From positions 91,248-155,247 of the forward strand of contig NZ_LRFC01000039.1 in the NCBI RefSeq assembly GCF_001619875.1: 64,000 nucleotides of DNA, written 5' to 3'. Of the stretch, positions 1-9,396 are shown one piece after another (within the stretch, counting starts at the first letter, position 1; every line of letters starts with the position of its first letter). The position numbers and the translations under genes are program-made. Source of the stretch: Fictibacillus phosphorivorans. Its GTDB lineage: Bacteria > Bacillota > Bacilli > Bacillales > Fictibacillaceae. Under the pieces are notes generated by a model. It searched no databases. It saw nothing but the letters and a program-made list of their open reading frames with translations, and was not told the origin of the DNA.

Positions 1-1412
1 ATAACGTCGGTATGAAAGACGTTCGCTGCTTTTAGAGTATCTATCTCGTAATTTTCAAGTTCACGAATATTAAAGCTATCTAACTGTTTCTGATCTTTCT
101 CTTCTTGCCTCGTATGATACAGTCTATATTCAAAACGAGCTTGATCTAATTCTGTCGTAATGGGCAGCGTAAACTGGTTTGCACCGACAAACACGAGTTG
201 TTCTTTAGCCGCTTCTTCATCCTTCTTTTTTGGGAAGAACTTCTTAAAGAATATTGGTGTAATGATCGCACTTATAACAGCTGTTAAAATTAATGCAGAT
301 GACGTACGCGCATCGATGATGTTAATTCGTTCCCCAATTTTAGCAGCGGCAATAACAAGTGAGAGTGTTGACGTTAATAAGAATCCAGCAGCCGTTACTG
401 TTTTCCAGTCATACCATTTACGAAGATACAAAATGGGCAGAAATTTAGAAATAAGCAATGCTAACAATAGTAATGGTATCAATGCCAGTGCTTTTGGATC
501 AGCAAAAATGGATCGAATATCGAGTTCTACTCCGACCATAACAAAAAAGATCGGAATTAAAAAGCCATATCCAAACGAGTCCAGTTTATGGACAAGCTGC
601 TTATTAGGTGATAAAAGCGAAACCAATACTCCCGCTAAAAAAGCACCTAATATATTTTCAGCGCCAACCGATTCAGAAAGCCCGACTAAAACGATGATTA
701 ATGTAAAGACAGCTCTTGTATCTAGCTGAATCGTTCCTTTAGACATGGTGTCAAGAAAAGATCTGTGTCTTAACTGTTTACCTACGAAATATAAAATCAC
801 ACCTGCAGCGAAAAGAATGAGCAATAACCACATTCGGCTGGGATCCCCTGATTCAAGTGAAACAAACAAGGCTAAGAGGATCATGGTCACAAGATCTGCA
901 ATAACTGCAACCAATAATATGATCTGACCGATCGTGGTTTTAGATAATTTTTCTTCCTTTAATGTAGGTACAACGACACCTAAAGAAATCGTAGAGATAA
1001 CGAGTGTCATAAAGAATGCACTCTCTGTAAAGCCACCCCAAACAAATAATAGAGATAATCCATAAGAGAGGATGAGAATAAATAGAAAAATAACACTTGA
1101 GACAACAAGACGGTTAGGCTCTTTTTTCTCCGCATTCTTTTTCTTTGTATTTGCTTCTCCTGCAAAGATACTAAAATCAATTTCAAGACCACTTAAAAAC
1201 ATTAAAAAGATAAAGCCAAGCACGGACAGTATTTCAAGCCAAGCGTCTGAATGAACAATATCAAAACCGCTTTTTCCTAAGATGATTCCTACAATAATTT
1301 CGGCAACGACAACAGGAATAATTTTTAAACGGAATTTGTTCAGTAAGATAGGAACAAAAAATGCTGTAAGAATGACAATTACTAATGAAGCAAAAGATGC
1401 ATGTTCTTCCAT
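1..1412 (-). CDS. yjbQ: CPA2-type cation:proton antiporter with C-terminal RCK-like domain (partial)
   Basis: The reverse strand stays open from an ATG at 1412 to the left edge, about 470 codons, so the 3' end lies outside the window. The product has roughly a dozen hydrophobic helices over the first ~390 residues, including the typical CPA2 phrases FLSGLEIDF and NILGAFLAGVLVSLLSP. It then turns hydrophilic with EQLVFVGANQFTLP, which reads like the start of an RCK/TrkA-N regulatory fold. Such proteins exchange K+ or Na+ for protons across the cytoplasmic membrane. The start is set by a strong GGAGGGG ribosome site. In B. subtilis yjbQ follows prpE (yjbP); here a rodA gene lies between them. 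Ion specificity cannot be read from the sequence. Confidence 0.85.
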   Translation of the reverse strand, partial: MEEHASFASLVIVILTAFFVPILLNKFRLKIIPVVVAEIIVGIILGKSGFDIVHSDAWLEILSVLGFIFLMFLSGLEIDFSIFAGEANTKKKNAEKKEPNRLVVSSVIFLFILILSYGLSLLFVWGGFTESAFFMTLVISTISLGVVVPTLKEEKLSKTTIGQIILLVAVIADLVTMILLALFVSLESGDPSRMWLLLILFAAGVILYFVGKQLRHRSFLDTMSKGTIQLDTRAVFTLIIVLVGLSESVGAENILGAFLAGVLVSLLSPNKQLVHKLDSFGYGFLIPIFFVMVGVELDIRSIFADPKALALIPLLLLALLISKFLPILYLRKWYDWKTVTAAGFLLTSTLSLVIAAAKIGERINIIDARTSSALILTAVISAIITPIFFKKFFPKKKDEEAAKEQLVFVGANQFTLPITTELDQARFEYRLYHTRQEEKDQKQLDSFNIRELENYEIDTLKAANVFHTDV

Positions 1413-1496
1413 AACCCCTCCATAGTTTCTTATTTATTATTGGTTTACTATAGTAAAGCAGAAAAAGAAATGTCAAACGATTGTGCTCAAAATGAT

Positions 1497-1527
1497 TTGC
1501 AAACGCCCTGTTTTTAGGTAAGATAAT
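1497..1527 (+). promoter_or_regulatory. Candidate rodA promoter
   Basis: TTGCAA at 1497 is followed after 16 bp by TAAGAT and, overlapping it, GATAAT, about 40 bp ahead of the gene start. The spacing is imperfect, so this is only a plausible sigma-A promoter. Confidence 0.3.
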
Positions 1528-1563
1528 ACATGTTATTGTTTTACTTTAAGGAGTCGATTCCAC

Positions 1564-2721
1564 ATGCAAAATAACCACAGATCTCCATGGCAGCAACTCG
1601 ATTACAATCTATTGTTTATCTTATTCTTAATGGTCATCTCAAGCTGTATTGCGATCTATAGTGCACAGATGATGGATCAATACGGCAGCAACTTCGTTAT
1701 AAAACAAATCGTATGGTACATTATCGGTGGCATTGCTGTAGTCGGAGTGATGGTGTTAGACTTTGATCAGTTCAGAAAGTTATCTTGGTATCTATATGGA
1801 CTAGGCATCCTGTTGTTATTAGGAATTCTTGCTGCACCAGAAAGCATTGTACCAAACATTAATGGTGCACAAAGCTGGTACAGATTTGGACCTTTTGCAC
1901 TTCAGCCGTCGGAGCTTGTAAAAGTCGCGCTCGTAATTGCCCTAGCAAATACGATTGCAACACATAATGAAAAGTATATTATTCGTACCATTCATGAAGA
2001 CTTGTTGCTACTTGGGAAAATTGCTGTAATCGCTGGTTTTCCAACTTTTCTCGTATTATTGCAACCTGACCTCGGTACGAGCCTTGTTTTTATGGCAATC
2101 ACAGGTAGCCTTCTGCTTGTGTCAGGAATTAGATGGAGAATTATACTTATTCTTATTCTTTCCTTTATTTTATTTATATCAATCCTGGTTTGGATATATT
2201 TTACCTTTCCTCAATTTTTCGTAGAACACATCCTAGATCAATATCAGCTGAACCGATTTTATGCATGGCTTGATCCCTATGGACATAAAGACGCTGGATA
2301 TCATACGAGAAACGCTCTGCTTGCCATTGGGAGCGGAATGCTTTTTGGAAAAGGATTTACAGAAGGATCTGTATACCTCCCAGAAGCTCAAACTGATTTT
2401 ATCTTCTCAATTATCGGAGAAGAATTTGGTTTTGTAGGAACAAGTTTTGTGATTTCACTCTTTTTCTTAATGGTCTACAGAATGATTAATACAGCTCTCG
2501 AAAGCAATGAAGCATTTGGAAGTTATCTATGTGCTGGTGTTATCGGCATGTTTACCTTTCAAGTATTTCAAAATATCGGTATGAACATTCAAGTTATGCC
2601 AATCACTGGTATCCCCCTCCCGTTCATCAGTTATGGAGGCAGTTCAGTACTCGCATGTATGATCGCATTTGGTCTCGTTCTGAATGTTCGTTCAAGAACA
2701 GTAAAATACATGTTTGAATAA
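1564..2721 (+). CDS. rodA: RodA-type SEDS peptidoglycan polymerase
   Basis: A 385-residue protein with about ten membrane helices, the normal length for RodA/FtsW/SpoVE (SEDS) proteins, which polymerise lipid II glycan strands together with a class B penicillin-binding protein. The RodA-type sequence GAQSWYRFGPFALQPSELVK lies near residues 100-120, the conserved acidic segment EAQTDFIFSIIGEEFGF near 275-290, and the C-terminal hallmark PLPFISYGGSS near 350-362. The first loop signature fits RodA (cell elongation) better than FtsW or SpoVE, but this is family resemblance only. A purine-rich AAGGAG site precedes the ATG. The gene is monocistronic: a rho-independent terminator follows at once. 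It sits between yjbQ and prpE, where B. subtilis has no such gene. Confidence 0.88.
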   Translation: MQNNHRSPWQQLDYNLLFILFLMVISSCIAIYSAQMMDQYGSNFVIKQIVWYIIGGIAVVGVMVLDFDQFRKLSWYLYGLGILLLLGILAAPESIVPNINGAQSWYRFGPFALQPSELVKVALVIALANTIATHNEKYIIRTIHEDLLLLGKIAVIAGFPTFLVLLQPDLGTSLVFMAITGSLLLVSGIRWRIILILILSFILFISILVWIYFTFPQFFVEHILDQYQLNRFYAWLDPYGHKDAGYHTRNALLAIGSGMLFGKGFTEGSVYLPEAQTDFIFSIIGEEFGFVGTSFVISLFFLMVYRMINTALESNEAFGSYLCAGVIGMFTFQVFQNIGMNIQVMPITGIPLPFISYGGSSVLACMIAFGLVLNVRSRTVKYMFE

Positions 2722-2750
2722 CACCTGATTTTTTTCAGGTGTTTTTCTTT
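2721..2750 (+). terminator. rodA terminator
   Basis: The inverted repeat ACACCTGA / TCAGGTGT overlaps the rodA stop codon and is followed by a T-run. Confidence 0.8.
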
Positions 2751-2784
2751 TACCTTTGAAGTATCCTATGGAGGATGAGGTGAA

Positions 2785-3528
2785 ATGATGAAATATGATA
2801 TTATTGGTGACATTCATGGATGTTATAAAGAGTATTGTGAGCTATTGTTAAAGTTGGGCTACGAGTGGAATAACGGATTGCCCATACATAATGACAGCCG
2901 GAAACTTGTTTTCTTGGGAGATTTAATGGATCGTGGGCCTGAGTCTATAAAAGTAATGGAACATGTTTACGAGCTCGTGAAAAATGATCTTGCACTTTAT
3001 ACACCTGGTAACCACTGCAACAAACTTTACCGGTATTTTTTAGGGCGTAATGTTCAGATCAAGCACGGATTAGAGACGACCGTAGCTGAACTAAAGGCAC
3101 TAAGTAAGGATAGAAGACAAGAAATTAGAGATCATTTTTGTGACCTCTATGAAAATGCACCGCTTTATTTACATCTTGATGATGGAAAGCTAGTTGTAGC
3201 TCATGCTGGAATACGCGAAGATTATGTAGGTCAGACACATAATAAAGTAAAAACATTTGTTTTATATGGAGATATAACTGGAGAAACCAATCCCGATGGA
3301 ACACCAGTTAGAAGAGACTGGGCAAAAAAACATTCTGGCAGAATTACCATCGTTTATGGTCATACACCAGTTGAAGAAGTCCGTCATATTCAAAACACGT
3401 GGAACATTGATACAGGTTGTGTCTTTGGAGGTAAATTAAGTGCCTTAAAATATCCTGAGCTTGAGTCAGTAAGTGTTCCTTCATCACTTCCTTTCGTACC
3501 TGAAAAGTTTCGCTCATTTGATGATTAA
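2785..3528 (+). CDS. prpE: PrpE-like bis(5'-nucleosyl)-tetraphosphatase / metallophosphatase
   Basis: A 247-residue calcineurin-type metallophosphatase. The metal-binding motifs appear in order: GDIHG (residues 8-12), GDLMDRG (46-52), GNHCNK (from 77), AHAG (about 135) and YGHTPV near 195. Length and motif spacing match B. subtilis PrpE, which hydrolyses Ap4A and has phosphatase activity linked to spore germination control. Two ATG codons are adjacent (2785 and 2788) behind a GAGG ribosome site; I give the first. It converges on the rluA-type gene and the two are separated by 23 bp holding a bidirectional hairpin. Confidence 0.88.
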   Translation: MMKYDIIGDIHGCYKEYCELLLKLGYEWNNGLPIHNDSRKLVFLGDLMDRGPESIKVMEHVYELVKNDLALYTPGNHCNKLYRYFLGRNVQIKHGLETTVAELKALSKDRRQEIRDHFCDLYENAPLYLHLDDGKLVVAHAGIREDYVGQTHNKVKTFVLYGDITGETNPDGTPVRRDWAKKHSGRITIVYGHTPVEEVRHIQNTWNIDTGCVFGGKLSALKYPELESVSVPSSLPFVPEKFRSFDD

Positions 3529-3531
3529 AAA

Positions 3532-3572
3532 GATATGAAGGATTTGTGCGATTACCACAAATCCTTCATATC
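3532..3572 (-). terminator. Terminator overlapping the end of the nadK/rluA operon
   Basis: A perfect 17-bp inverted repeat (3532-3548 and 3556-3572) with a 7-nt loop. On the minus strand it is followed by TTTTT. The stop codon of the pseudouridine synthase gene lies in the loop and its last codons form one arm. The opposite strand can also terminate prpE. Confidence 0.85.
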
Positions 3573-4442
3573 CTTTGGACAACTTACTTCTAATTTTATT
3601 TGATCATCAGTAAATGGGTGTGTGAAAATTGTTCGTTCACTGTGGAGTGCTTGGCGATTGATGAAGTCGTAGCTGCCGCCATACAAGTCATCTCCTAAGA
3701 GCGGATGACCAATTGATGCCATGTGAACTCTAATTTGATGAGTTCTTCCCGTCTCCAACGTTAGTCTGACAACTGAAAAATCTCGGTCCCGAAGATAATC
3801 TATTTTTTCATAATGAGTGATCGCTTGCTGTCCATCTTCCCTAACCATTCGTTCAATGATACTGTCAGGATTTCTTCCAATCGGAGAGTCAATTGTACCA
3901 TTCAGTCTCTCTACTTTTCCATGAACAAAAGCGATGTAACCTCGTTTTATAGACTTATTGATCTGTTTTTTAGACATAAGAGAATGGGCAAATCGGTGTT
4001 TAGCAATTAAAACGATTCCTGAGGTGTCCTTATCCAATCGATTTACAGCATGAAACGTACCTGGTATTCCCTTTTCCTGATAATAAAATAAAACGGCTGC
4101 AGCAAGTGAACCTTTTGGTTGATAATAAGACGGGATTGTTGGCATACCTGCAGGTTTATTGACAACTAAAAAATGTTCATCCTCATATACGATGTTTATT
4201 GATATATCCTCTGCTTCCATCGATTCACTCTTCGATTCTGGCGGAAAACAGACGATTACTTCATCACCGCTATTTAAGACTTTTCTTACCGTTACTTCTT
4301 CTTTATTCACAAAAAGAGCGCCGCCTTGAAATTTAATATCGGTCAGCGCTGCTTTTGAAATTTGTTTCGTTTTTAGATAGTCTCGTAAAAGAACTGGAGC
4401 CTCATTTTTTTCAACTGTCCAAGTGATTTTAAAATGGTTCAT
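3552..4442 (-). CDS. yjbO: RluA/RluD-family pseudouridine synthase
   Basis: A 296-residue protein when started at the ATG at 4442, which sits 1 nt after the nadK stop behind GGAG. An open frame extends upstream to 4505, but that part overlaps nadK and has no better start. It has an S4-like N-terminal region (about 15-65). The RluA catalytic motif HAVNRLDKDTSG contains the nucleophilic Asp near residue 135, and GRTHQIRVHMASIGHPLLGDDLYGG lies further on. Members isomerise uridines in rRNA or tRNA; the target site of this one is not known. It is the last gene of the yjbL-relQ-nadK-yjbO operon, and its terminator hairpin includes its final codons. Confidence 0.87.
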   Translation of the reverse strand: MNHFKITWTVEKNEAPVLLRDYLKTKQISKAALTDIKFQGGALFVNKEEVTVRKVLNSGDEVIVCFPPESKSESMEAEDISINIVYEDEHFLVVNKPAGMPTIPSYYQPKGSLAAAVLFYYQEKGIPGTFHAVNRLDKDTSGIVLIAKHRFAHSLMSKKQINKSIKRGYIAFVHGKVERLNGTIDSPIGRNPDSIIERMVREDGQQAITHYEKIDYLRDRDFSVVRLTLETGRTHQIRVHMASIGHPLLGDDLYGGSYDFINRQALHSERTIFTHPFTDDQIKLEVSCPKDMKDLW

Positions 4443-4443
4443 A

Positions 4444-5238
4444 TCAATCTCCAACGAACGATTCTTTAACCCTTTTCCAAAATGGAAATGGTCGAAACCT
4501 AGCAAATCGTATTTTTTCTTCAGCTACCCTATATTGAATAGATTTTACTTTTTTTTGCACTAAAAACCGGTGATCGATGGTGATATGAAAATCCACATCG
4601 TTTACAGGTTTCAAAATACAGGTATGATGCTGCGGCAGAACGAGCGGGGACCCAATCGTTCGGAATACCCGGTTATTTATAGAAGCCATCTCTGATAGTT
4701 GAATAGACGCCAATGAAGGATGAATAATCGCCCCGCCTAGAGCTTTATTGTAAGCAGTGCTTCCAGATGGTGTAGAAATACACAACCCATCACCTCGGAA
4801 GGTTTCAAACCTCTCCCCTTTTATCTCAACGTCCATGACGAGAGAGCCTTCAACACTTTTTACCGTACATTCGTTAACGGCCAGATACCTTTTTTCATCA
4901 ATTCCATCAATGTATCGAACTGTAACTTCTAAAAGCGGATATTCTACGATTTGAAACGGTGTCTTTGCAATATGTATAACAAGTTTTTCCACCTCTTCAG
5001 GCAGCCAATCCGCAAAAAAACCTAAATGACCTGTATGAACACCAACGAATGCTGTTTGATCTATTCTATGAACATAATGATGAAAAGCATGAAGCAATGT
5101 TCCGTCACCGCCTACAGTTATGACGATTTCGGGTTCTTTATCTTCATAGACTAGTTCGAATTCTTCCAGATATGCACGGATCTTCTCCGTTAGTATATTG
5201 GATTTGCTATCGCCTTTTGATATGATGGCAAATTTCAT
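4444..5238 (-). CDS. nadK: NAD kinase
   Basis: A 264-residue ATP-NAD kinase, which makes NADP from NAD in the cytoplasm. The diagnostic [12 protein letters not shown] motif is near residues 43-54, [13 protein letters not shown] follows, and the NAD-binding region NECTVKS ... [21 protein letters not shown] is near 120-170. The length matches B. subtilis NadF (PpnKA, yjbN), which is in the same position. A ribosome site, AAGGATGGAGAGA, precedes the ATG. It follows the alarmone synthetase gene by 14 bp and is followed by the pseudouridine synthase, so all are likely co-transcribed. Confidence 0.93.
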   Translation of the reverse strand: MKFAIISKGDSKSNILTEKIRAYLEEFELVYEDKEPEIVITVGGDGTLLHAFHHYVHRIDQTAFVGVHTGHLGFFADWLPEEVEKLVIHIAKTPFQIVEYPLLEVTVRYIDGIDEKRYLAVNECTVKSVEGSLVMDVEIKGERFETFRGDGLCISTPSGSTAYNKALGGAIIHPSLASIQLSEMASINNRVFRTIGSPLVLPQHHTCILKPVNDVDFHITIDHRFLVQKKVKSIQYRVAEEKIRFARFRPFPFWKRVKESFVGD

Positions 5239-5252
5239 TCTCTCTCCATCCT

Positions 5253-5900
5253 TTATGATCCTAGATTGGTTTCATTAGAATTATCATTTCGTTCTAAAAA
5301 CACGAGCTGTGCTTCTTGTATTTCTCCTTTAATCTGAGACATCTCTTCGTCTAGGCGATTTGCTGCCTCTGCAGCTCTTTGCAGACGCTGTCGAATGTCT
5401 TCAGGAATCTGGCCTTGATACTTATAGTTCATAGAGTGTTCGATTGTTGCCCAAAAATTCATTGCAAGTGTACGAACCTGCACTTCAACGAGAATCTTCT
5501 TTTCTCCATCTAAAACTTGAACAGGATACTCAATCACAAGGTGATACGATCGATAACCGCTTGGTTTTTTATGCGTAATATAATCTCTTTCTTCCACAAT
5601 TGTAAAATCGTTGCGCTGGCGAAGAAGATTAATAACTGTTTTGATATCATCTGTAAACTGGCACATGATTCGCAGGCCAGCCAAATCTTGAATTTCCTTC
5701 TCAAGATGGTTATCCGGAATATTCTTTTGATAAGCTTTGTTCACGATCGACTTGATGGGTTTCACTCTTCCTGTAACAAACTCAATCGGACAATGCTGAT
5801 TTGATTTCTCGAATTGTTCCCGGATTCCGCGAAACTTAATCTTCAGTTCATCTACAGCTTGCTTGTACGGAATTAATAGTGCTTCCCAATCCATGCTCAT
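5253..5900 (-). CDS. relQ: Small alarmone synthetase (RelQ/SasB type)
   Basis: A 215-residue single-domain (p)ppGpp synthetase without the hydrolase, TGS or ACT domains of long Rel proteins. Seen motifs: [14 protein letters not shown] (synthetase core), [17 protein letters not shown] (substrate binding) and [18 protein letters not shown]. The C-terminal helices are those used for tetramer formation in this family. It transfers pyrophosphate from ATP to GDP/GTP and is usually controlled transcriptionally in stress. The ATG overlaps the stop of the upstream yjbL-like gene as ATGA, so translation is coupled. B. subtilis yjbM (sasB/relQ) holds this place. Confidence 0.92.
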   Translation of the reverse strand: MSMDWEALLIPYKQAVDELKIKFRGIREQFEKSNQHCPIEFVTGRVKPIKSIVNKAYQKNIPDNHLEKEIQDLAGLRIMCQFTDDIKTVINLLRQRNDFTIVEERDYITHKKPSGYRSYHLVIEYPVQVLDGEKKILVEVQVRTLAMNFWATIEHSMNYKYQGQIPEDIRQRLQRAAEAANRLDEEMSQIKGEIQEAQLVFLERNDNSNETNLGS

Positions 5901-6295
5901 TGCGCTTCTTCCTCTGTTCCAAAAACCTTAATTACTTCATTCTCCATTTGTTGCCCATAGTTAGCGTTTCCTTGTATATTGTCCGTCAAAAATTCCATTT
6001 CTCTAGAGAAAGCAGTAAGTTCACGCTCTTCTCCTGTTACACTTTTAATAACGAAATCAGCTTTCTTCTGAAGTCCAATTTTCAATTCATTCCAGTGGTT
6101 GTGATCAATTGAGATATAAATAAACCCTTCTTCTCTTTCAAGTACATAAATGAATGCTAATCCGTCGGAATCCACAAGCATTCTCTCGCTGTCTTTCCAT
6201 TGGGATAATTCTTTTCCCACATCACTTTGTACAAGCAGAATCAGTTTATTTTCGTTCCATGCAGTTGACTGCACATTCACTCGTAGTGGCATCAT
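5897..6295 (-). CDS. yjbL: YjbL-like protein of unknown function
   Basis: A 132-residue soluble protein with no motif I recognise. It is mixed alpha/beta, acidic, without signal peptide or membrane helix. I place the start at the first of two adjacent ATG codons (6295) because AGGAGG lies 7 nt upstream; a longer frame to 6334 has no such site. It heads the relQ-nadK-yjbO operon with a 4-nt ATGA overlap to relQ, the position of B. subtilis yjbL, which is likewise uncharacterised. The conserved coupling to the alarmone synthetase is the only functional hint. Confidence 0.7.
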   Translation of the reverse strand: MMPLRVNVQSTAWNENKLILLVQSDVGKELSQWKDSERMLVDSDGLAFIYVLEREEGFIYISIDHNHWNELKIGLQKKADFVIKSVTGEERELTAFSREMEFLTDNIQGNANYGQQMENEVIKVFGTEEEAQ

Positions 6296-6422
6296 GTTAA
6301 AACCTCCTGTTTCTTCCCTTTTAGTGTAACACAAAATAGGAATTTATTAAGAAATTGAGAAGCATGTATAGCTATGAGATAATGAGTTTAATTTTCATAA
6401 AGTTTTGAAGTTCTTGAAGGTA

Positions 6423-6489
6423 GTTGATTTACGTTCCAGGTGCTCGCTTTCCGCGGGGCAGGCGATAAGCCACATTCATACGTTTTATT
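6423..6489 (+). repeat. Half copy of the GTTGATT hairpin element
   Basis: The first half (GTTGATTTACGTTCCAGG, GCTCGCTTTCCGCGGGGCAG, AGCCACATTCATA) matches the left arm of the full element at 58818-58946. The right arm is missing. It lies directly upstream of yjbK. Confidence 0.75.
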
Positions 6490-6534
6490 TATAAAATTAG
6501 AGCTATATTGAAGGAATCTAGGGAGGATCAAGAA

Positions 6535-7122
6535 GTGTCTCAAGAAATAGAAATTGAATTTAAGAATTTACTAACACAGGAAGAATTTTTTCGGCTTACT
6601 CAAGAATTTGAGATCAGCAAGAATGATTTTGTAAAACAAACCAATTATTATTTTGACACTGAGAAATTCCAGCTTAAAGGGCATAAAAGCGCCTTACGTG
6701 TCCGAATGAAGAATGATGCGTACACACTCACCTTAAAACAACAGTTTGAAGAACATATTCTAGAAACGCATCAGACACTTTCAAAAGATGTTTTTGCCGG
6801 TCTATTAAAAGGAAAGACGCTACCTGAAGGTGCTGTTTATGATGTTCTTACGGATTTAGATATTCACGTTTCAAAGATTACATATCTAGGAGAACTCACT
6901 ACATTTCGTGCAGAATTTCCCTACAAAGCAGGACTGCTTGTTTTAGATGAAAATCAATATTTAGGTAAAATCGACTATGAAATTGAATATGAATCTGCCG
7001 ATTATAAGGTTGGACTGAAAAATTTTAAAGAATTATTAGCCGAAAAGGAAATACCTGAACGTGTTACAGAAAGTAAGATTGCTCGCTTCTTTTCCGAGAG
7101 TAACAAAAAGACAAAAGGCTAA
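6535..7122 (+). CDS. yjbK: CYTH-domain triphosphatase-like protein
   Basis: With the GTG at 6535 as start (GGGAGGATCAAGAA directly ahead), the product is 195 residues and begins [10 protein letters not shown], the ExExK-type signature strand of CYTH triphosphate tunnel enzymes. A TTG 27 nt upstream is possible but lacks a good site. Later charged strand motifs include ALRVRMKND and TLTLKQQF, which line the tunnel in this family, and KIDYEIEYE near residue 150. Family members hydrolyse inorganic triphosphate or related compounds with divalent metal. The order yjbK-yjbJ-yjbI-spxH is as in B. subtilis. Confidence 0.83.
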   Translation: MSQEIEIEFKNLLTQEEFFRLTQEFEISKNDFVKQTNYYFDTEKFQLKGHKSALRVRMKNDAYTLTLKQQFEEHILETHQTLSKDVFAGLLKGKTLPEGAVYDVLTDLDIHVSKITYLGELTTFRAEFPYKAGLLVLDENQYLGKIDYEIEYESADYKVGLKNFKELLAEKEIPERVTESKIARFFSESNKKTKG

Positions 7123-7160
7123 AAGTTCAATGTCAGCATATCTATCTAGGAGGACTTTCC

Positions 7161-7832
7161 TTGAATATCCAATCATATAAAGCGCTTATGGAAATACAGG
7201 CGCTGCAACAGCTGAACGTAAACACTTCCTCTACATCAGAATCTCTGCAATCCAACGAAAGTCCTTTTGCAGCATTATTGCAGGAAGCCTATTCTAAGGC
7301 AGGGCTTAATCATAACTCTAACGAAATGCTTAACATGAGGACTTACACGAATTCCAATATGCCTTTAGCAGCTAATCCTCAATATTCACTCCCTGAAGCA
7401 TCTTTTTTTGGGGTAACAAGCATTTCATCTGAGAAATTAAACATTCCATCAAAAAAATTGGATGAGCTGATTCAAAATACAGCAAGTAAATTTGGAGTTG
7501 ATCCTCACTTAATCCGGTCGGTAATTAAACATGAATCTAACTTTAAGACCACTGCACAAAGCCATGCTGGTGCACAAGGGCTCATGCAGCTAATGCCTGC
7601 TACCGCAAAATCCCTTGGAGTTACAAACCCTTTTGATCCGGTTCAAAACGTTGAAGCAGGAACAAAGTACCTAAAGATGATGCTTGATAAGTATGATGGC
7701 AACAAACAGCTTGCGCTTGCAGCTTATAATGCTGGCCCAGGCAATGTTGAAAAATACAATGGCATTCCGCCATTTAAAGAGACGATCAACTATGTAAAAA
7801 AAATCATGAACACATATCATACGTTCGTTTAG
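7161..7832 (+). CDS. yjbJ: Soluble lytic transglycosylase-like protein
   Basis: A 223-residue protein started at TTG 7161 behind CTAGGAGG. The first ~95 residues are low-complexity, rich in Ser, Asn and Ala. The C-terminal ~120 residues form an SLT (goose-lysozyme-like) domain: [17 protein letters not shown] with the catalytic Glu near 129, then [13 protein letters not shown] and [16 protein letters not shown]. Such enzymes cleave the glycan strands of peptidoglycan. I see no clear signal peptide at the N-terminus, so its export route is unclear. A terminator follows immediately. Confidence 0.87.
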   Translation: MNIQSYKALMEIQALQQLNVNTSSTSESLQSNESPFAALLQEAYSKAGLNHNSNEMLNMRTYTNSNMPLAANPQYSLPEASFFGVTSISSEKLNIPSKKLDELIQNTASKFGVDPHLIRSVIKHESNFKTTAQSHAGAQGLMQLMPATAKSLGVTNPFDPVQNVEAGTKYLKMMLDKYDGNKQLALAAYNAGPGNVEKYNGIPPFKETINYVKKIMNTYHTFV

Positions 7833-7857
7833 CCCTCACTCATTGAGGGTTTTTTTA
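7833..7857 (+). terminator. yjbJ terminator
   Basis: CCCTCA / TGAGGG hairpin followed by a run of eight T beginning next to the stop codon. Confidence 0.8.
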
Positions 7858-7962
7858 TTACAGTTTTTGCTATGTGTATCCTTGAGCATTCATATTGTTT
7901 GCTTACACTTCATAAACCTTGCTACAATAAAATTACAAATTAAAGCAAGGAGCTTTTGCACC

Positions 7963-8376
7963 ATGTTTGACGAAACAAAAACACCATACGTTTCTTTAGG
8001 AGAAAGAGAAGGCATCGAGAAGCTTGTAACGACTTTTTACCGTTTGGTCGGACAAGATCCTTTACTGTCTCCGCTTTTTCCTGACGATCTTACGGAGACT
8101 GCATATAAACAAACTCAATTTTTAAGTCAGTTTTTTGGAGGGCCACCGCTATATACAGAGGAATTTGGACATCCTATGCTAAGGATGCGCCATATGCCGT
8201 TTCCTATAACAAATTCTCATGCAAAAGCTTGGCTCTCTTGTATGGAACAGGCGATGGCCACTCATAATTTAGAGCCTGAATTGAAAAACTTTTTGTTAAG
8301 CCGATTAAAAATGACTGCTTATCATATGGTGAATACTGAGGATTCAGAAAGGGGCGAGAATGCTGACACTGTATAA
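7963..8376 (+). CDS. yjbI: Group II truncated hemoglobin (globin)
   Basis: A 137-residue trHbO-type globin. The start is the ATG at 7963 behind GCAAGGAGC; the in-frame open sequence upstream to 7843 includes the yjbJ terminator and is not coding. The heme-binding region with the proximal His is GHPMLRMRHMPFPI, and the group II helix LSQFFGGPPLY precedes it. These small globins bind O2, NO or peroxide; the exact role is not settled. The 3' end overlaps the spxH start by 17 nt, so they form a unit. In other Bacillaceae the same pair is conserved (yjbI-yjbH). Confidence 0.9.
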   Translation: MFDETKTPYVSLGEREGIEKLVTTFYRLVGQDPLLSPLFPDDLTETAYKQTQFLSQFFGGPPLYTEEFGHPMLRMRHMPFPITNSHAKAWLSCMEQAMATHNLEPELKNFLLSRLKMTAYHMVNTEDSERGENADTV

Positions 8377-9262
8377 TTCCAATTCCTTTTACGACGATCT
8401 AGAGAACAATAAAAACCATGCCTGTCAAAAGCCATTGGAAATCTATGCTGTCATCGACCCGCTATGCCCAGAATGCTGGTCATTGGAGCCTGTTTTAAAA
8501 AAGCTGCAAGTTCAATATGGTAAATATTTTACATTACGCCATTTTGTTTGTGGCAGCCTTGAGTCTTTAAACACGTATGTTCCACGAAAAAAAGGAATCA
8601 ACACTGCTGAACAGATTGCTGAAAAGCGGGAAAAAACAGCATCGCTTTCCGGAATGAGCTGTGATGGAGATGTGTGGTTCGAAAATCCGATCTCTGCTCC
8701 ACACAAGGCAACATTAGCTATAAAAGCTGCAGAACTTCAAGGGAAGCAGCAGGGAATGAAGTTTTTAAGAAAGTTAAGGGAAAATTTATTCTTAAATAAA
8801 CAAAATATCGGAAACGATGAGGTTTTGTTAGATATTGCTCGCTCTGTTCAATTAGACGAAGAAGAATTCTTAAGTGATCTATCATCTGAAGCAACTATAA
8901 AAGCATTGCGCTGCGATTTAAAGTTTTCTCAAGAGATGGACGTTACACAAATCCCTACCCTTATTGTATTTAACGACAAAACGGATGACGACGGGATTAA
9001 AATCTCAGGCTGCTATTCCTATGATGTGTATGTAGAAATTCTCAAAGAAATGTCAGGTGAACCATTGGAGCCATCTCCGCTTCCTGAATTGGAAGATTTT
9101 CTTTCCACATACTCGTTTGTTGCAACGAAAGAAGTATCTGTAGTTTACCAAATTAGTTGTGAAGAAGCAGAAAAAAGATTAAAACGACTTGTCTTGCAGC
9201 AAAAAGTGGAACGAGTCCCTGTAAAATACGGTACATTTTGGAGATACGTCCCAACCCGCTGA
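8360..9262 (+). CDS. spxH: SpxH, ClpXP adaptor for Spx (DsbA-like fold)
   Basis: A 300-residue DsbA/FrnE-type thioredoxin-fold protein. The redox-type motif CPEC is in IDPLCPECWSLEP near residues 36-39, and the cis-Pro strand is DVTQIPTLIVF near 195. The length and family match B. subtilis SpxH (YjbH), which binds Spx and delivers it to ClpXP for degradation. Its target gene spx lies 5.3 kb away in this window. It overlaps the globin gene and has the site GAAAGGGGCGAGA before ATG. A terminator follows directly. Confidence 0.9.
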   Translation: MLTLYNSNSFYDDLENNKNHACQKPLEIYAVIDPLCPECWSLEPVLKKLQVQYGKYFTLRHFVCGSLESLNTYVPRKKGINTAEQIAEKREKTASLSGMSCDGDVWFENPISAPHKATLAIKAAELQGKQQGMKFLRKLRENLFLNKQNIGNDEVLLDIARSVQLDEEEFLSDLSSEATIKALRCDLKFSQEMDVTQIPTLIVFNDKTDDDGIKISGCYSYDVYVEILKEMSGEPLEPSPLPELEDFLSTYSFVATKEVSVVYQISCEEAEKRLKRLVLQQKVERVPVKYGTFWRYVPTR

Positions 9263-9283
9263 ATGATAAAAGCGGGTTTTTTA
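9254..9283 (+). terminator. spxH terminator
   Basis: ACCCGCT / AGCGGGT hairpin spanning the stop codon, followed by TTTTTT. Confidence 0.8.
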
Positions 9284-9396
9284 TCGTAAAAAACTAAAAA
9301 ACAACAATCATATTAAGAAGAAGCCATTCTCATAAGGACTTGCTTGCATATCCTCCCGTGCCTTGAATAAACATGTACAAAGGAGGGAGAAATCAC

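Noticed and set aside
160..927. Plus-strand open frames opposite the antiporter gene
   Set aside because: They lie antisense to a clear membrane-protein frame with family motifs and have no ribosome site.
7843..7962. Longer N-terminus for the globin
   Set aside because: The extension would include the yjbJ terminator; the ATG at 7963 has the ribosome site and gives normal globin length.
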